Below are positions 36,485 to 44,505 of a DNA stretch of 51,261 nt, in pieces (within the stretch, counting starts at the first letter, position 1; every line of letters begins with the position of its first letter). The position numbers and the translations under genes were made by a program. This DNA is from Aureococcus anophagefferens (taxonomy: Eukaryota > Sar > Pelagophyceae > Pelagomonadales > Pelagomonadaceae), in the NCBI RefSeq assembly GCF_000186865.1, contig NW_008705575.1, positions 135,108 to 186,368 on the forward strand. The letters are read 5' to 3'. The notes under the pieces are model-generated. The model ran no database searches. It had not been told where the DNA came from and saw only the letters and a program-made list of their open reading frames with translations.

Positions 36485-39353
36485 ATGGCCCCGCCCAAGG
36501 TCTACACGGCGCCTTCCGACGAGACGAAGGCCGAGGATGTCCCCCCGCACCCGACGTCGCCCGTCTCGCCGGAGCGGGGCCAGGTCTCCTTCCGCTCGAC
36601 GGCGAGCAAGGAGGCTCGCCCGGTGAAGCACTTCGCGAAGCGCGGCAACGACTTCTTTTACCACGGCAAGGGCTACGTCCACGCCGGCGGCGTCGAGATC
36701 TTCCCGCGGCGCCAGAAGCGCTGGTTCAAGCTCGTCAACCCGACGGACGCGTCCTACCGCGCGTGGACGTGGCTCCTCATCCCCGCACTGATCTGGACGG
36801 CCGTCGCGCTGCCCTTCGAGATGGCCTTCATGGGCTTCACGCTGTCGGTCCACGCGCGCACGGCGTCCCACGGCGGGCGCTTCCTCTTCACGGTCAACCG
36901 CGCCTGCGACCTCTACTTCGCGGCCGACTTTCTATTGATGTTTAGCGTCGCGTACTTCGACAACAAGCACGACGTCTGGATCCTCGACCGGCGGCGCATC
37001 GCCGCCAAGTACCTGCGGGGCTGGTGCGTCGTGGACCTCGCCTCCATCGTCCCCTACGACATCTTCGCCGACGACTCCTACGGCGGCGTCCACTTTCTGC
37101 GGCTCATGCGGTTCTCGCGCGCTCTCAAGCTCATCCGCGTGTCGCGCGTCGGCCGTTTGATGGACTGGTGCATCTTGTACCTGGGGCTGCCGTTCCGGTC
37201 CGTGGTCATGCTCAAGTGCGGGTTGGTGTTTTTCTTCACGCTGCACTGGGGCTGCGTGGAAAGCGACCGCCGGTTCGGGAAGTCCCGACCACACTTTGAA
37301 ATGCTCTCGCTCGGCCACATCGACGTCGATTCGGCTGATTTTTGGACGCATCGATCGCTCTCGTCGAGTTCTCGAAGCACGGCAGAAGAACTCGCGTCGA
37401 AACGGCCGCATACGCGCACATTGCAGTCGGGTTGAAGATTTGAGTTCCACGCAGGCACTGGGGCGCGTGCTCCTGCCGCATGGTGCTCGACGAGTGCGCG
37501 GACCCGAAGCGGTATCTGGGGGACATGTCGAACCACGGGCAAAACCTCTATGTCAAGTGCGTCGACGAGGCCGTCATCATCTTCGGCAAGGGCGTCTTCC
37601 GCGAGTACCTCGACGCGCTCCACTGGTCCATCCGCGCGATGTTCGGCGACGCGGACGCGCCGACGATGGGTCTGGACGGCCTCGCCATCTTCCTCGCGCT
37701 CTGGGGCCTCTTCATCACGTCCTACCTCATCGGCGAGGTGGGCAACGCCGTCTCCAACGGCGACCCGGCGAGCACCAGTGTGGATTCCAACCACCAAACT
37801 TCAGAACTCTCTAGCTCGGTCAAATCGAAGTCGATTCGGCTGATTTTTGGACGAATCGATCGCTCTCATCGAGTTCTCGAAGCACGGCGAAATACTGTGC
37901 TCCAAACCGATCGATTACGCGCGCATTGAAGTCGGGTTGAAGATTTGGAATCCACGCAGGCGGGCACGGAGTACCGCGCGACGTGCGACAACATCCGGTC
38001 CATGGCGCGGCGCAACAGCTTCCCGCCGGACTTGAGGGACCGGCTCCACAAGTTCCTGCTCCACAGCGACGCCATGTTCCACAGCGTCTTCGAGCGCAAG
38101 ATGCTCATGGGCCTGTCGCCGGCGGCGCGGAAACCAACCGCTGGGTCCCGACCACACTTCAAACCTCTCTCTCTCGGTCACATCGACGTCGATGTGGCTG
38201 ATTTTTGGACGGATCGATGGCCGCCCTCGAGTCCTCGAGGCACGGCCGAAGAGGTTGCGTCGAAACATTCGCGCACATTGAAGTCATCTTGAAGATTTGG
38301 GTTCCGCGCAGGTCGCCGGGCCTCCAGCACACGATCGCGATGGAGCAGCTCGGCGCGCAGGTCGGCGGCATCCCCTTCTTCCGCTACGCCATGCTGCGCA
38401 GCGTCAAGCTCGGCAAGCGGCAGCGGGTCTCCGTGAAGTGCTGGAACGAGGACGACGACGAGATGGCGCTGCGGCGCGCCGTCGTCCGGCGGCCGCACGG
38501 CACGAACGGCACGGCCGTCGGCGTCGACTACGTCGACGGCGCGCTGCCGGAGAGCGAGGACGACGTGATCCTCGACCGCATCGTCTGCGGCCGGGACCCG
38601 GAGACGCTGCGCTGCAACCGCGAGGTCCACGCGTTCGTCCGCGATCTGAGCGTCGCCGCGACGTCGCGCGCGTACATGACGGGCGAGACCCTGGTGCACC
38701 AGGGCATCTCCTGGAACGACGAGCTGTTTATTCTGGTGGAGGGCCGGGCCGTCGTCTTCGACGCGACGCGCCACGCGATCCACGGCAAGGAGCTCGTGAC
38801 GCCGCGGACGAACGCCGTCGTCGGCCGCGACATCTGCGCGTACCTCTGCAACCGGAAGAAGGTGCCGCGCAAGTACACGTGCAAGCTCCTCACGCATTCC
38901 CTCGTCTACGCCGTCGACGCGGAGACGTTCTGCGACCTGCTGAGCCGCGGCCACTACAAGGCCCTGTATAGGGGCATGGCGTTCTACGGGAGCTGGATCG
39001 TGCTCCGGAACGCGCTCCTGGCCTGGGTCGACGAGCGGCGGGCGCGCCCGCCGGAGAAGCCCCGGCGGAAGTCGGGCGTCGTTTTTCTGGAGACGCCGCC
39101 GCCCAAGGCGAAATCGCCGCTCGCGCTTCAAGCCGCCGCCCCCGCGGAGCTCCGGCCCCGGTCCGGCGCGGCCATCCTCGCGCCCCTCGCGGCGCCGGAC
39201 CCCGACGTCGCCGCGCTCCTCCGGGCGCAGGCGGCCGCGCTCGACGCGCAGCGCGACGCGCTCGCGGCCCTCGCGGCCAAAGTCGACGCGCTCATCGACC
39301 GGCGGCGGCCCCCGGCCGCGGACGACGGCCGGGCGTTCCTCCCGGGGGCGTAA
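36485..39353 (+). CDS. CNG/EAG-type ion channel with cyclic-nucleotide-binding-like domain
   Basis: Four exons: 36485-37242, 37455-37767, 37960-38114, 38312-39353 (2268 nt, 755 residues). After a cytosolic N-terminus come S1 (WTWLLIPALIWTAVALPFEM), S2/S3 (DLYFAADFLLMFSVAYFD), S4 with regularly spaced Arg (HFLRLMRFSRALKLIRVSRV) and S5 (VMLKCGLVFFFTLHWGACSC). The pore helix YLDALHWSIRAMFGD is present, but the following ADAPTMG replaces the usual GYGD/GFGD filter. S6 (FLALWGLFITSYLIGEVGNA) leads into a C-linker (IRSMARRNSFPPDLRDRL) and a CNBD-like region (GETLVHQGISWNDELFILVE). All three introns are introners. Ion selectivity cannot be inferred. Confidence 0.85.
37252..37454 (+). mobile_element. 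Introner element, family A (copy A7)
   Basis: A 203-bp element with ends CTGCGTGGAA and TTCCACGCAG (perfectly paired for 10 bp), flanked by a 9-bp direct repeat GCACTGGGG (37243-37251, 37455-37463). Donor GC, acceptor AG, phase 2; splicing restores TLHWGACSC in the channel's S5-pore region. Confidence 0.94.
37776..37959 (+). mobile_element. Introner element, family A (copy A8, shortened)
   Basis: 184 bp, lacking about 20 bp near its 5' end. Ends CAGTGTGGATTCCAA and TTGGAATCCACGCAG pair at 13 of 15. The duplicate is GCGAGCAC in the intron and GCGGGCAC in the exon. Donor GC, acceptor AG, phase 0; splicing restores NGDPAGTEYRA in the channel's C-linker. Confidence 0.93.
38123..38311 (+). mobile_element. 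Introner element, family A (copy A9)
   Basis: 189 bp with ends CGGCGCGGAAACCAA and TTGGGTTCCGCGCAG (13 of 15 paired), flanked by the exact duplicate GTCGCCGG (38115-38122, 38312-38319). Donor GT, acceptor AG, phase 2; splicing restores LMGLSPGLQHTIA. It lies one 155-bp exon downstream of A8. Confidence 0.93.
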
Positions 39354-39361
39354 AACGTGTC

Positions 39362-40447
39362 TTAGGCGCGCCGGTTCGGGTCCTTCGGGCGGCCCCGCGC
39401 GACGCCGGGCTCGACGAGGACGACCTCGTAGTTGCCCTTCTTGCAGGTCAGGTCCGCCGCGGCGGCGAGCTCGAGCCGGACGGAGGCCCACCGCGGGTCC
39501 AGGAACACGAGGCGGCCGTCGGCCGTCGCGCCGGCGACGACGCGGTTGTGCCCGCCAAAGCACAGAATCGCCGGGAAGGCGCCGCCGCGTTGGAAGTAGG
39601 CGGCGACGTCGCGCGCGATCGCGAGAGCCGCCGCGCGCGCGCCCGCCGTCCGCGCCGCGCGGCCGATCGTGTTCGCGCGGAAGCCGGCCGCGCGGAGCGC
39701 GACGCAGATCTCCACGGGGCCGATCCACTTGCGCGTGCCCGCGAGTTTGTTGCCGAGCTGGCGCGCGCCGACGGCGTCGAAGCCGCACGCCCACGCGCGC
39801 TCGACGGACCGCTGCACGGCCGCGACGTCGCCGCCGAGCGCCGCGGCCGCGCGCGCGTGCGCGTCGTCGCGGGCCCGCAGCGCGGCGCAGAGCGTCAGGC
39901 AGCAGCGGTAGCCGCAGCTCCAGGCGTCGCGCTGGCGGTGGTGGACGAGCGGGCCCGGGAGCGAGAAGGCGTCTCCGACCCGGGCGCGGAGCATTTTCGC
40001 GAGCTCCGGCCGCGCGTCGCCGTCCGCCCCGGCCGCGCTCCAGGACGCGATGACGCCGCCGGCGACGAGCGCGTCGAGGCGCGCGCCCGCGCCGCCGCCC
40101 TCCGCGGCGAGCGCGCGCGCCGCGGCCTCGTCCGTCGCTTCCCGCGCCGCGCGCTCCTCTTCTTGGAAACGCGCCGCGAGGGCCGCGTCGGTGGTTTCAG
40201 TGTTTAGTTTCGCGCGCTTCTCCCGCGCGTCGAGACGCGCCGCGAGGGCCTCGTCGTCGCGGGACCGCTTCCCGCCTCCGCCGAGGACGTCGTCGGCGGC
40301 GCGGGCCACGTCGCCGCCGCAGCGCTCGAGGGCGAGCCGCGCGGCGCGCGGCGACACGCCGAGCGCGACGAGCGGCGCGGCGGGGTCGGCGGCGTCATCC
40401 TCGTTGTCCGAGGCCGTGAGATCAATTAAGTCGGCCGAGTCGGCCAT
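39362..40447 (-). CDS. C78-family (UFSP/ZUP1-like) cysteine peptidase with N-terminal UBA-like domain
   Basis: 361 codons from the ATG at 40447. Residues 23-58 resemble a UBA fold (LVALGVSPRAARLALERCGG). A charged helix of about 50 residues follows (FQEEERAAREATDEAAARAL). The catalytic domain has HHRQRDAWSCGYRCC, with Cys178 as the likely nucleophile, then GTRKWIGPVEICVALRAAGF and the FGGHNRVVAG block with a His, followed by FLDPR with an Asp. These match UFM1-specific proteases and the K63-ubiquitin peptidase ZUP1. The UBA-like part favours a ubiquitin rather than UFM1 substrate; that is inference. Its stop is 8 bp from that of the convergent channel gene. Confidence 0.85.
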   Translation of the reverse strand: MADSADLIDLTASDNEDDAADPAAPLVALGVSPRAARLALERCGGDVARAADDVLGGGGKRSRDDEALAARLDAREKRAKLNTETTDAALAARFQEEERAAREATDEAAARALAAEGGGAGARLDALVAGGVIASWSAAGADGDARPELAKMLRARVGDAFSLPGPLVHHRQRDAWSCGYRCCLTLCAALRARDDAHARAAAALGGDVAAVQRSVERAWACGFDAVGARQLGNKLAGTRKWIGPVEICVALRAAGFRANTIGRAARTAGARAAALAIARDVAAYFQRGGAFPAILCFGGHNRVVAGATADGRLVFLDPRWASVRLELAAAADLTCKKGNYEVVLVEPGVARGRPKDPNRRA

Positions 40448-40656
40448 GCTCGACGACCCGCGCGCGCGGCCGGCAACTTCCGGCAAACTTAGGCTTCAAG
40501 TTTGAGGCCTCGGGGTTCTGACGCCCTTGTCTGGCATGATCAATAGACAGGAGCTTAGGTGCTCGGTCGCGCGGCGGCGGCGGCGGCGGCGTCGCCGCGA
40601 CGGGGCTTCGTCGCGGCGCGGCGGCGGCGGCGGCGGCGCGGGCCCGGCGCCGGCGG

Positions 40657-41175
40657 CTACCGCGCTCCGGGCGGCGCGGCCGCCTTGGCTTTCGGCTTCG
40701 TGCGGTTGCGCTTCTTGGAGAGGGACGTGAAGGCCGGGTCGCGCTTCGGGCGAGAGCGCCAGACGATGGGCTTCCACGTCGGCGACCGCGCGTCCGCCCG
40801 TCGCGGCGTCGCCCACTTGCGCCGCGGCGTCGACGCCTTGAGGAGCCGCGGCGTCGACGCCTTGAGGAGCCGCGCCGCCGGCGGCGTCTTCGCGGGGGCC
40901 GCGCGCGGGCGCGGCGCCGGCGGCGCGCGCTCCCGCCGCGGCGTCCGCGGCGTCGGCGGCGTCCGCCGCGCGTCCAAGGCCTTGCGCGTGCGCGGCGTCG
41001 GCGGCGTGGACCGCGCGCGGAGGCTCCGCGCCGGCGACTTGCGCAGCGACGCGGGCCGGCGCGGCGCCGGCGACACGCCGGCGTGCCAGCGGAGCTCCTT
41101 GCTCGACGCGGGCGCGAGGAGGCGCAGCTCCGTGCTCGGCGTGGCGTCGAGGAGGACGATGGGCTCGGGCTTCAT
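40657..41175 (-). CDS. Basic Pro/Arg/Ser-rich hypothetical protein
   Basis: 172 codons from the ATG at 41175 (MKPEPIVLLDATPSTELRLL). The rest is rich in TPR, SPA and KSPA motifs, including the perfect internal duplication LLKASTPR twice and STPPTPRTRKALDARRTPPT. Such sequences resemble chromatin- or CDK-regulated disordered proteins. Composition bias makes the coding call uncertain; the first 40 residues look the most protein-like. Confidence 0.5.
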   Translation of the reverse strand: MKPEPIVLLDATPSTELRLLAPASSKELRWHAGVSPAPRRPASLRKSPARSLRARSTPPTPRTRKALDARRTPPTPRTPRRERAPPAPRPRAAPAKTPPAARLLKASTPRLLKASTPRRKWATPRRADARSPTWKPIVWRSRPKRDPAFTSLSKKRNRTKPKAKAAAPPGAR

Positions 41176-41370
41176 CGGTGCGGCGGCGGAGGAGTGCCGG
41201 GGCGAGAGCGTGCGTGCGATTGCGCGAAGGCTGTTCGCAGCCTGTGTTTGGAATTTTTGCAACCCCATCACTTCCCGACTTCCCGGCCCGGGCTCCGGAC
41301 AGGGGAGTCCTGGACGTTTCCCTAGGTTTACAGCTAGGCTAGCAGTCGTCGACGATGTGACATCATAAGC

Positions 41371-41430
41371 ATGGGCAGCCCGAGCACTCCTATGACATCC
41401 GAAACAATGGCCAGCCCGTCGCTCCTCTGA
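41371..41430 (+). promoter_or_regulatory. Upstream ORF and ATG-bearing repeats in YHS gene leader
   Basis: Three near-copies of ATGGGCAGCC/ATGGCCAGCC occur at 41371, 41407 and 41441; the third is the main start codon. The first opens a 19-codon frame that includes the second and stops at 41428-41430, 10 bp before the main ATG. If it is in the transcript it would lower initiation at the main start. Confidence 0.45.
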
Positions 41431-41440
41431 CAGCCTACAC

Positions 41441-42802
41441 ATGGGCAGCCACATGCTCCTCGTTCTGGCCTGCGCCGCCGCGGAGCTGAAGCGCTGCGGC
41501 TGGCCCTGGGAGGGCCCGGTGCTCGAAGGCGTCGACGTCGCCGCGACCTACGACGCCGCCGTGCTCGCCCGGGCGCGCCACCGGCCGCTGGGCGCGCCCG
41601 TGCGCGGCTCGGCGAACTACAGCGCGACCGTCGACGGTTTTACGTACCTCTTCGCGTCGACGGAAAGCCGCGACGCCTTCGCCGCGGCGCCGGGGGACTA
41701 CGAGCTCGGCGCGGGCGGGTTCTCCGTCGGCGTCGGCGGCGCGCGGGCCTCCGCGTGCGCGGCGTCCGCCGACACCTACGACCTCGCCGCCGACGGAAAG
41801 CTCTACTTCTTCCGCGACGCCGCGGCGAAGTACGCCTTCTTCGACGACGAGGCCGTCGCGATCGCCGGCGCCGCGAAGGCCGTCGCCGCCGCGGAGAACG
41901 CGACCGGCGCGCCGTGCCGCAACACGGCGAGCTTCCGCTGCGGCGGCGGCGCGGCGGCGGGGACCGCGGCGGAGCCGCCCACGGACCCGCCCACGGACCC
42001 GCCGACGGCCGCGCCGACGGCCGCGGCGCCGCCGTCGCGCGCGCCGACGGCCGCGCCGGCGGCGGCGGCGACGTGCGCGCGGGACTGCTACCGGGGCTAC
42101 TCCTGCGACGACGTCCTCGCGCTCCTCGGCGGCGACGCCTGCGCCTGCGGCGCCGTCGAGGGCCTCCTGGGCTGCGACTGCAGCGGCTGCTGCGCGAGCT
42201 GCGGCGCCGCCGCCGCGGCGACGGCCGCGCCCGCGGGCGCGCCGACGGCCCGGTGCGCCGACGACCGGGCCTGGCGCGCCGACGGATCCACATTCCGCGA
42301 CTGCGCCTGGGTCGCGCGGGACCCCGCCGCGCGGTCCGCGGCGGTCGGCGCGGGCGTACCCGCGGCCGCGGCGTGCCCGGCGGCGACGGGCCGCTGCGCG
42401 CCGACGGCCGCGCCGGCGACGGCCGCGCCGTCGCCGCCGCCGTCGGCGGCGGCGGGCGGCCCCGCGCCCACGTACGCGCCCTCACGCGGCGCCGCCGCCG
42501 CCGCGCCGCGCGCGGCCGCCGCGACCGCCGCGCCCGCGCCGCGGCCCGCGCCGGCGCCCCGGCCCGCGCCCGGCGCCCGGCCGCCGTCCCGGCTCCCGTC
42601 GCCGGCCGCCGCGGGCGTCGCGGCGCTCGCCGTCTCCGGCGCGGTCGCCGGCGTCTGCGTCGCGCGCCGCCGCGGCCGGGCCCGGGGCGACGACAAGCGG
42701 TACGCGCGCGTCCCGCGCGAGGAGCACGCGAACCCCTTCGGCGCCCAGGAGCTCGTCGGCATGATGGACGACGACCCCGAGGACGGCAAGGAGGCCTGGT
42801 AA
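41441..42802 (+). CDS. Type I membrane protein with YHS-like domain and Cys-rich ectodomain
   Basis: 453 codons with an N-terminal signal sequence (MLLVLACAAA). A YHS-like module lies near residues 55-90 (YSATVDGFTYLFASTESRD, then FAAAPGDYE), and a second similar unit follows (YDLAADGKLYFFRDAAAKYA). After a TDPPTDPPTAAPT linker comes a Cys-rich module (CARDCYRGYSCDDVLALL, CDCSGCCASCG), more Pro/Ala linker, a single membrane helix near 390-410 (AAGVAALAVSGAVAGVCVA) and a short basic/acidic tail with NPFGAQELVG. YHS domains often go with metal or redox chemistry; here a cell-surface role is likely. The single exon is GC-rich with triplet-like repeats. Confidence 0.7.
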   Translation: MGSHMLLVLACAAAELKRCGWPWEGPVLEGVDVAATYDAAVLARARHRPLGAPVRGSANYSATVDGFTYLFASTESRDAFAAAPGDYELGAGGFSVGVGGARASACAASADTYDLAADGKLYFFRDAAAKYAFFDDEAVAIAGAAKAVAAAENATGAPCRNTASFRCGGGAAAGTAAEPPTDPPTDPPTAAPTAAAPPSRAPTAAPAAAATCARDCYRGYSCDDVLALLGGDACACGAVEGLLGCDCSGCCASCGAAAAATAAPAGAPTARCADDRAWRADGSTFRDCAWVARDPAARSAAVGAGVPAAAACPAATGRCAPTAAPATAAPSPPPSAAAGGPAPTYAPSRGAAAAAPRAAAATAAPAPRPAPAPRPAPGARPPSRLPSPAAAGVAALAVSGAVAGVCVARRRGRARGDDKRYARVPREEHANPFGAQELVGMMDDDPEDGKEAW

Positions 42803-43042
42803 GGTTCGGCGAGCCGTCGCGACCTCGGGCCGTCTGGACGCAGTCCGACCCCCGGCGGGGGGCTGTCCTGGGACCCCCGGCGAAAGGCTTGCCACAGGCA
42901 TGGGGGCCAAATAGCTTGTTCCGCCGCTGCACGTTCGGGACGCCCTCGTCGTCGAGGTACGCCTTCACGGCGCGCGTGTCGCAGTCGACGCCGCCCGCGA
43001 CGCACGCGCGCGCGAGCTCGGCGACGTCGTAACCGCCTCCCA

Positions 43043-44494
43043 ATGGGCCACCGCGGCGCTTTGGCGCGCGTCGCGCTCTGCGCGCTGACGACGACGAGCT
43101 GCCAGCGCTGCGCCGAGGCGGACCGGAGCGCGCTCTGGAGCTCCCTCGAGGGCGCCGTTCGCCGCTTCGCGCCGCCCGACGTCCTCGCGGCCGCGGACCA
43201 GATCGGCGCGACGCTCAACCTCATCGCCGGCGAGCGGCCGCCGCGGCGCGCGCCGGAGCTTCTAGATTTACTCCTCCTGCGCGCGCTCGACAAGAACGAG
43301 ACGTCGGCGGCGGCGCTCGAAGACGAGATAGCGGACGTCGACGACGCGCGCGCGGTGCGCTGGGCCTGGCGCCACGCGTCGTCGGCCTACGGCTACGCGC
43401 AGCTCAAGGTCCTAGGCCTCCTGCCCGGCGTCTTCCCGCGGTCGCTCGGCGACGCGTCGCCGGAGCGATTGGACGCGGCGTGCGTGCGCGCGCGCTGCGG
43501 CGGCGCGCAACTTTATCACGGCGCGTTCAAGAGCAACATGGCCGCGGACGTCGCCGCGCCGGGGTTCTACGTGGCCTACGACGACGAGCGAAAGAAGGTC
43601 GTCGTCTCCGTGCGCGGGACGGCGTCCGCGGGCGACGCGCTCACGGACCTGGTCTGCGAGGCGACGCCGTGCCGCGGGGGGTCGGCGCACGCGGGCATCC
43701 TGGGCGCCGCCGAGGCCGTGCTCGCGGGCGCGGAACCCGCGGTCCTCGCCGCGCTCGGCGACCACGGCGACGCCAACGGTTTGGTCTTCACGGGCCACTC
43801 CATGGGCGGCGGCGCGGCCTTGCTGTGCGGGTTGTTGTTGCGCGACGGCCGCGACGGGCCGGGCGTTCGGCTCGCGGCGGCGCTCCGGGACCGGGGGCTG
43901 GGCGTCGACGTGGTCGCGTTCGCGCCGCCGCCCGTCGCGACGGCCGACGCCGCCGCGGCGCGGCCGGGCGACGTCGCCGTGCGCTGCCGCTCCTACTGCG
44001 TCGGCGACGACGTCGTGCCGACGCTCTCGCTCCACAGCGTCCTGGGCCTGCTCGACGCGCTCGACGCCATCGACGGCGCGCTCGACGTGCCCACGCGGCT
44101 CCACCTCCTGTCCCAGCGCGCGTCGAAAGCCGCGGCGGCGTCGCTGCTCGACGCCGTGGGCCTCTTCCCCGGCTCCGCGGCCGAGGCCGCGCGCGACTCG
44201 GAGCGCGCGGAGGAGGACATCCACGCGACGCTCCGCCCCGTGCTCGCGGCCGCGCGCCGGGGCTTCGATCCGCCGGCGACAGCGCCGGCGCTCGTCGTGC
44301 CCGGCGGCGTGCTCCGCGTCGCGCGGTCCGGGCTCGCGGCGATGGACCCGGACCGGCCGCTCCTGCGGCTCCGCGACGCCGCGGTGCTCGACCACATGCC
44401 CACGGCCATGGACGCGGTCCTCGACAAGCTCGTCGCCCAGGCCGACCTCGTCGACGGCGGCGACGCGCCGCCCGCGAAGCGGCCGCGGTTCTAG
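43043..44494 (+). CDS. Class-3 lipase (diacylglycerol-lipase-like)
   Basis: 483 codons from the ATG at 43043. The first 20 residues may be a signal peptide. The alpha/beta-hydrolase core has KVVVSVRGTASAGDALTDLV (oxyanion strand), AHAGILGAAE, the nucleophile elbow GHSMGGGAALL (Ser near residue 252) and VVAFAPPPVAT, followed by SYCVGDDVVPTLS, which holds the expected Asp region. Class-3 lipases cleave triacyl- or diacylglycerols. The C-terminal 150 residues have a helical region and a conserved-looking VVPGGVLRVARSG. It converges with the next gene, the two stops 11 bp apart. Confidence 0.88.
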   Translation: MGHRGALARVALCALTTTSCQRCAEADRSALWSSLEGAVRRFAPPDVLAAADQIGATLNLIAGERPPRRAPELLDLLLLRALDKNETSAAALEDEIADVDDARAVRWAWRHASSAYGYAQLKVLGLLPGVFPRSLGDASPERLDAACVRARCGGAQLYHGAFKSNMAADVAAPGFYVAYDDERKKVVVSVRGTASAGDALTDLVCEATPCRGGSAHAGILGAAEAVLAGAEPAVLAALGDHGDANGLVFTGHSMGGGAALLCGLLLRDGRDGPGVRLAAALRDRGLGVDVVAFAPPPVATADAAAARPGDVAVRCRSYCVGDDVVPTLSLHSVLGLLDALDAIDGALDVPTRLHLLSQRASKAAAASLLDAVGLFPGSAAEAARDSERAEEDIHATLRPVLAAARRGFDPPATAPALVVPGGVLRVARSGLAAMDPDRPLLRLRDAAVLDHMPTAMDAVLDKLVAQADLVDGGDAPPAKRPRF

Positions 44495-44505
44495 AGGGTA
44501 CTTTT

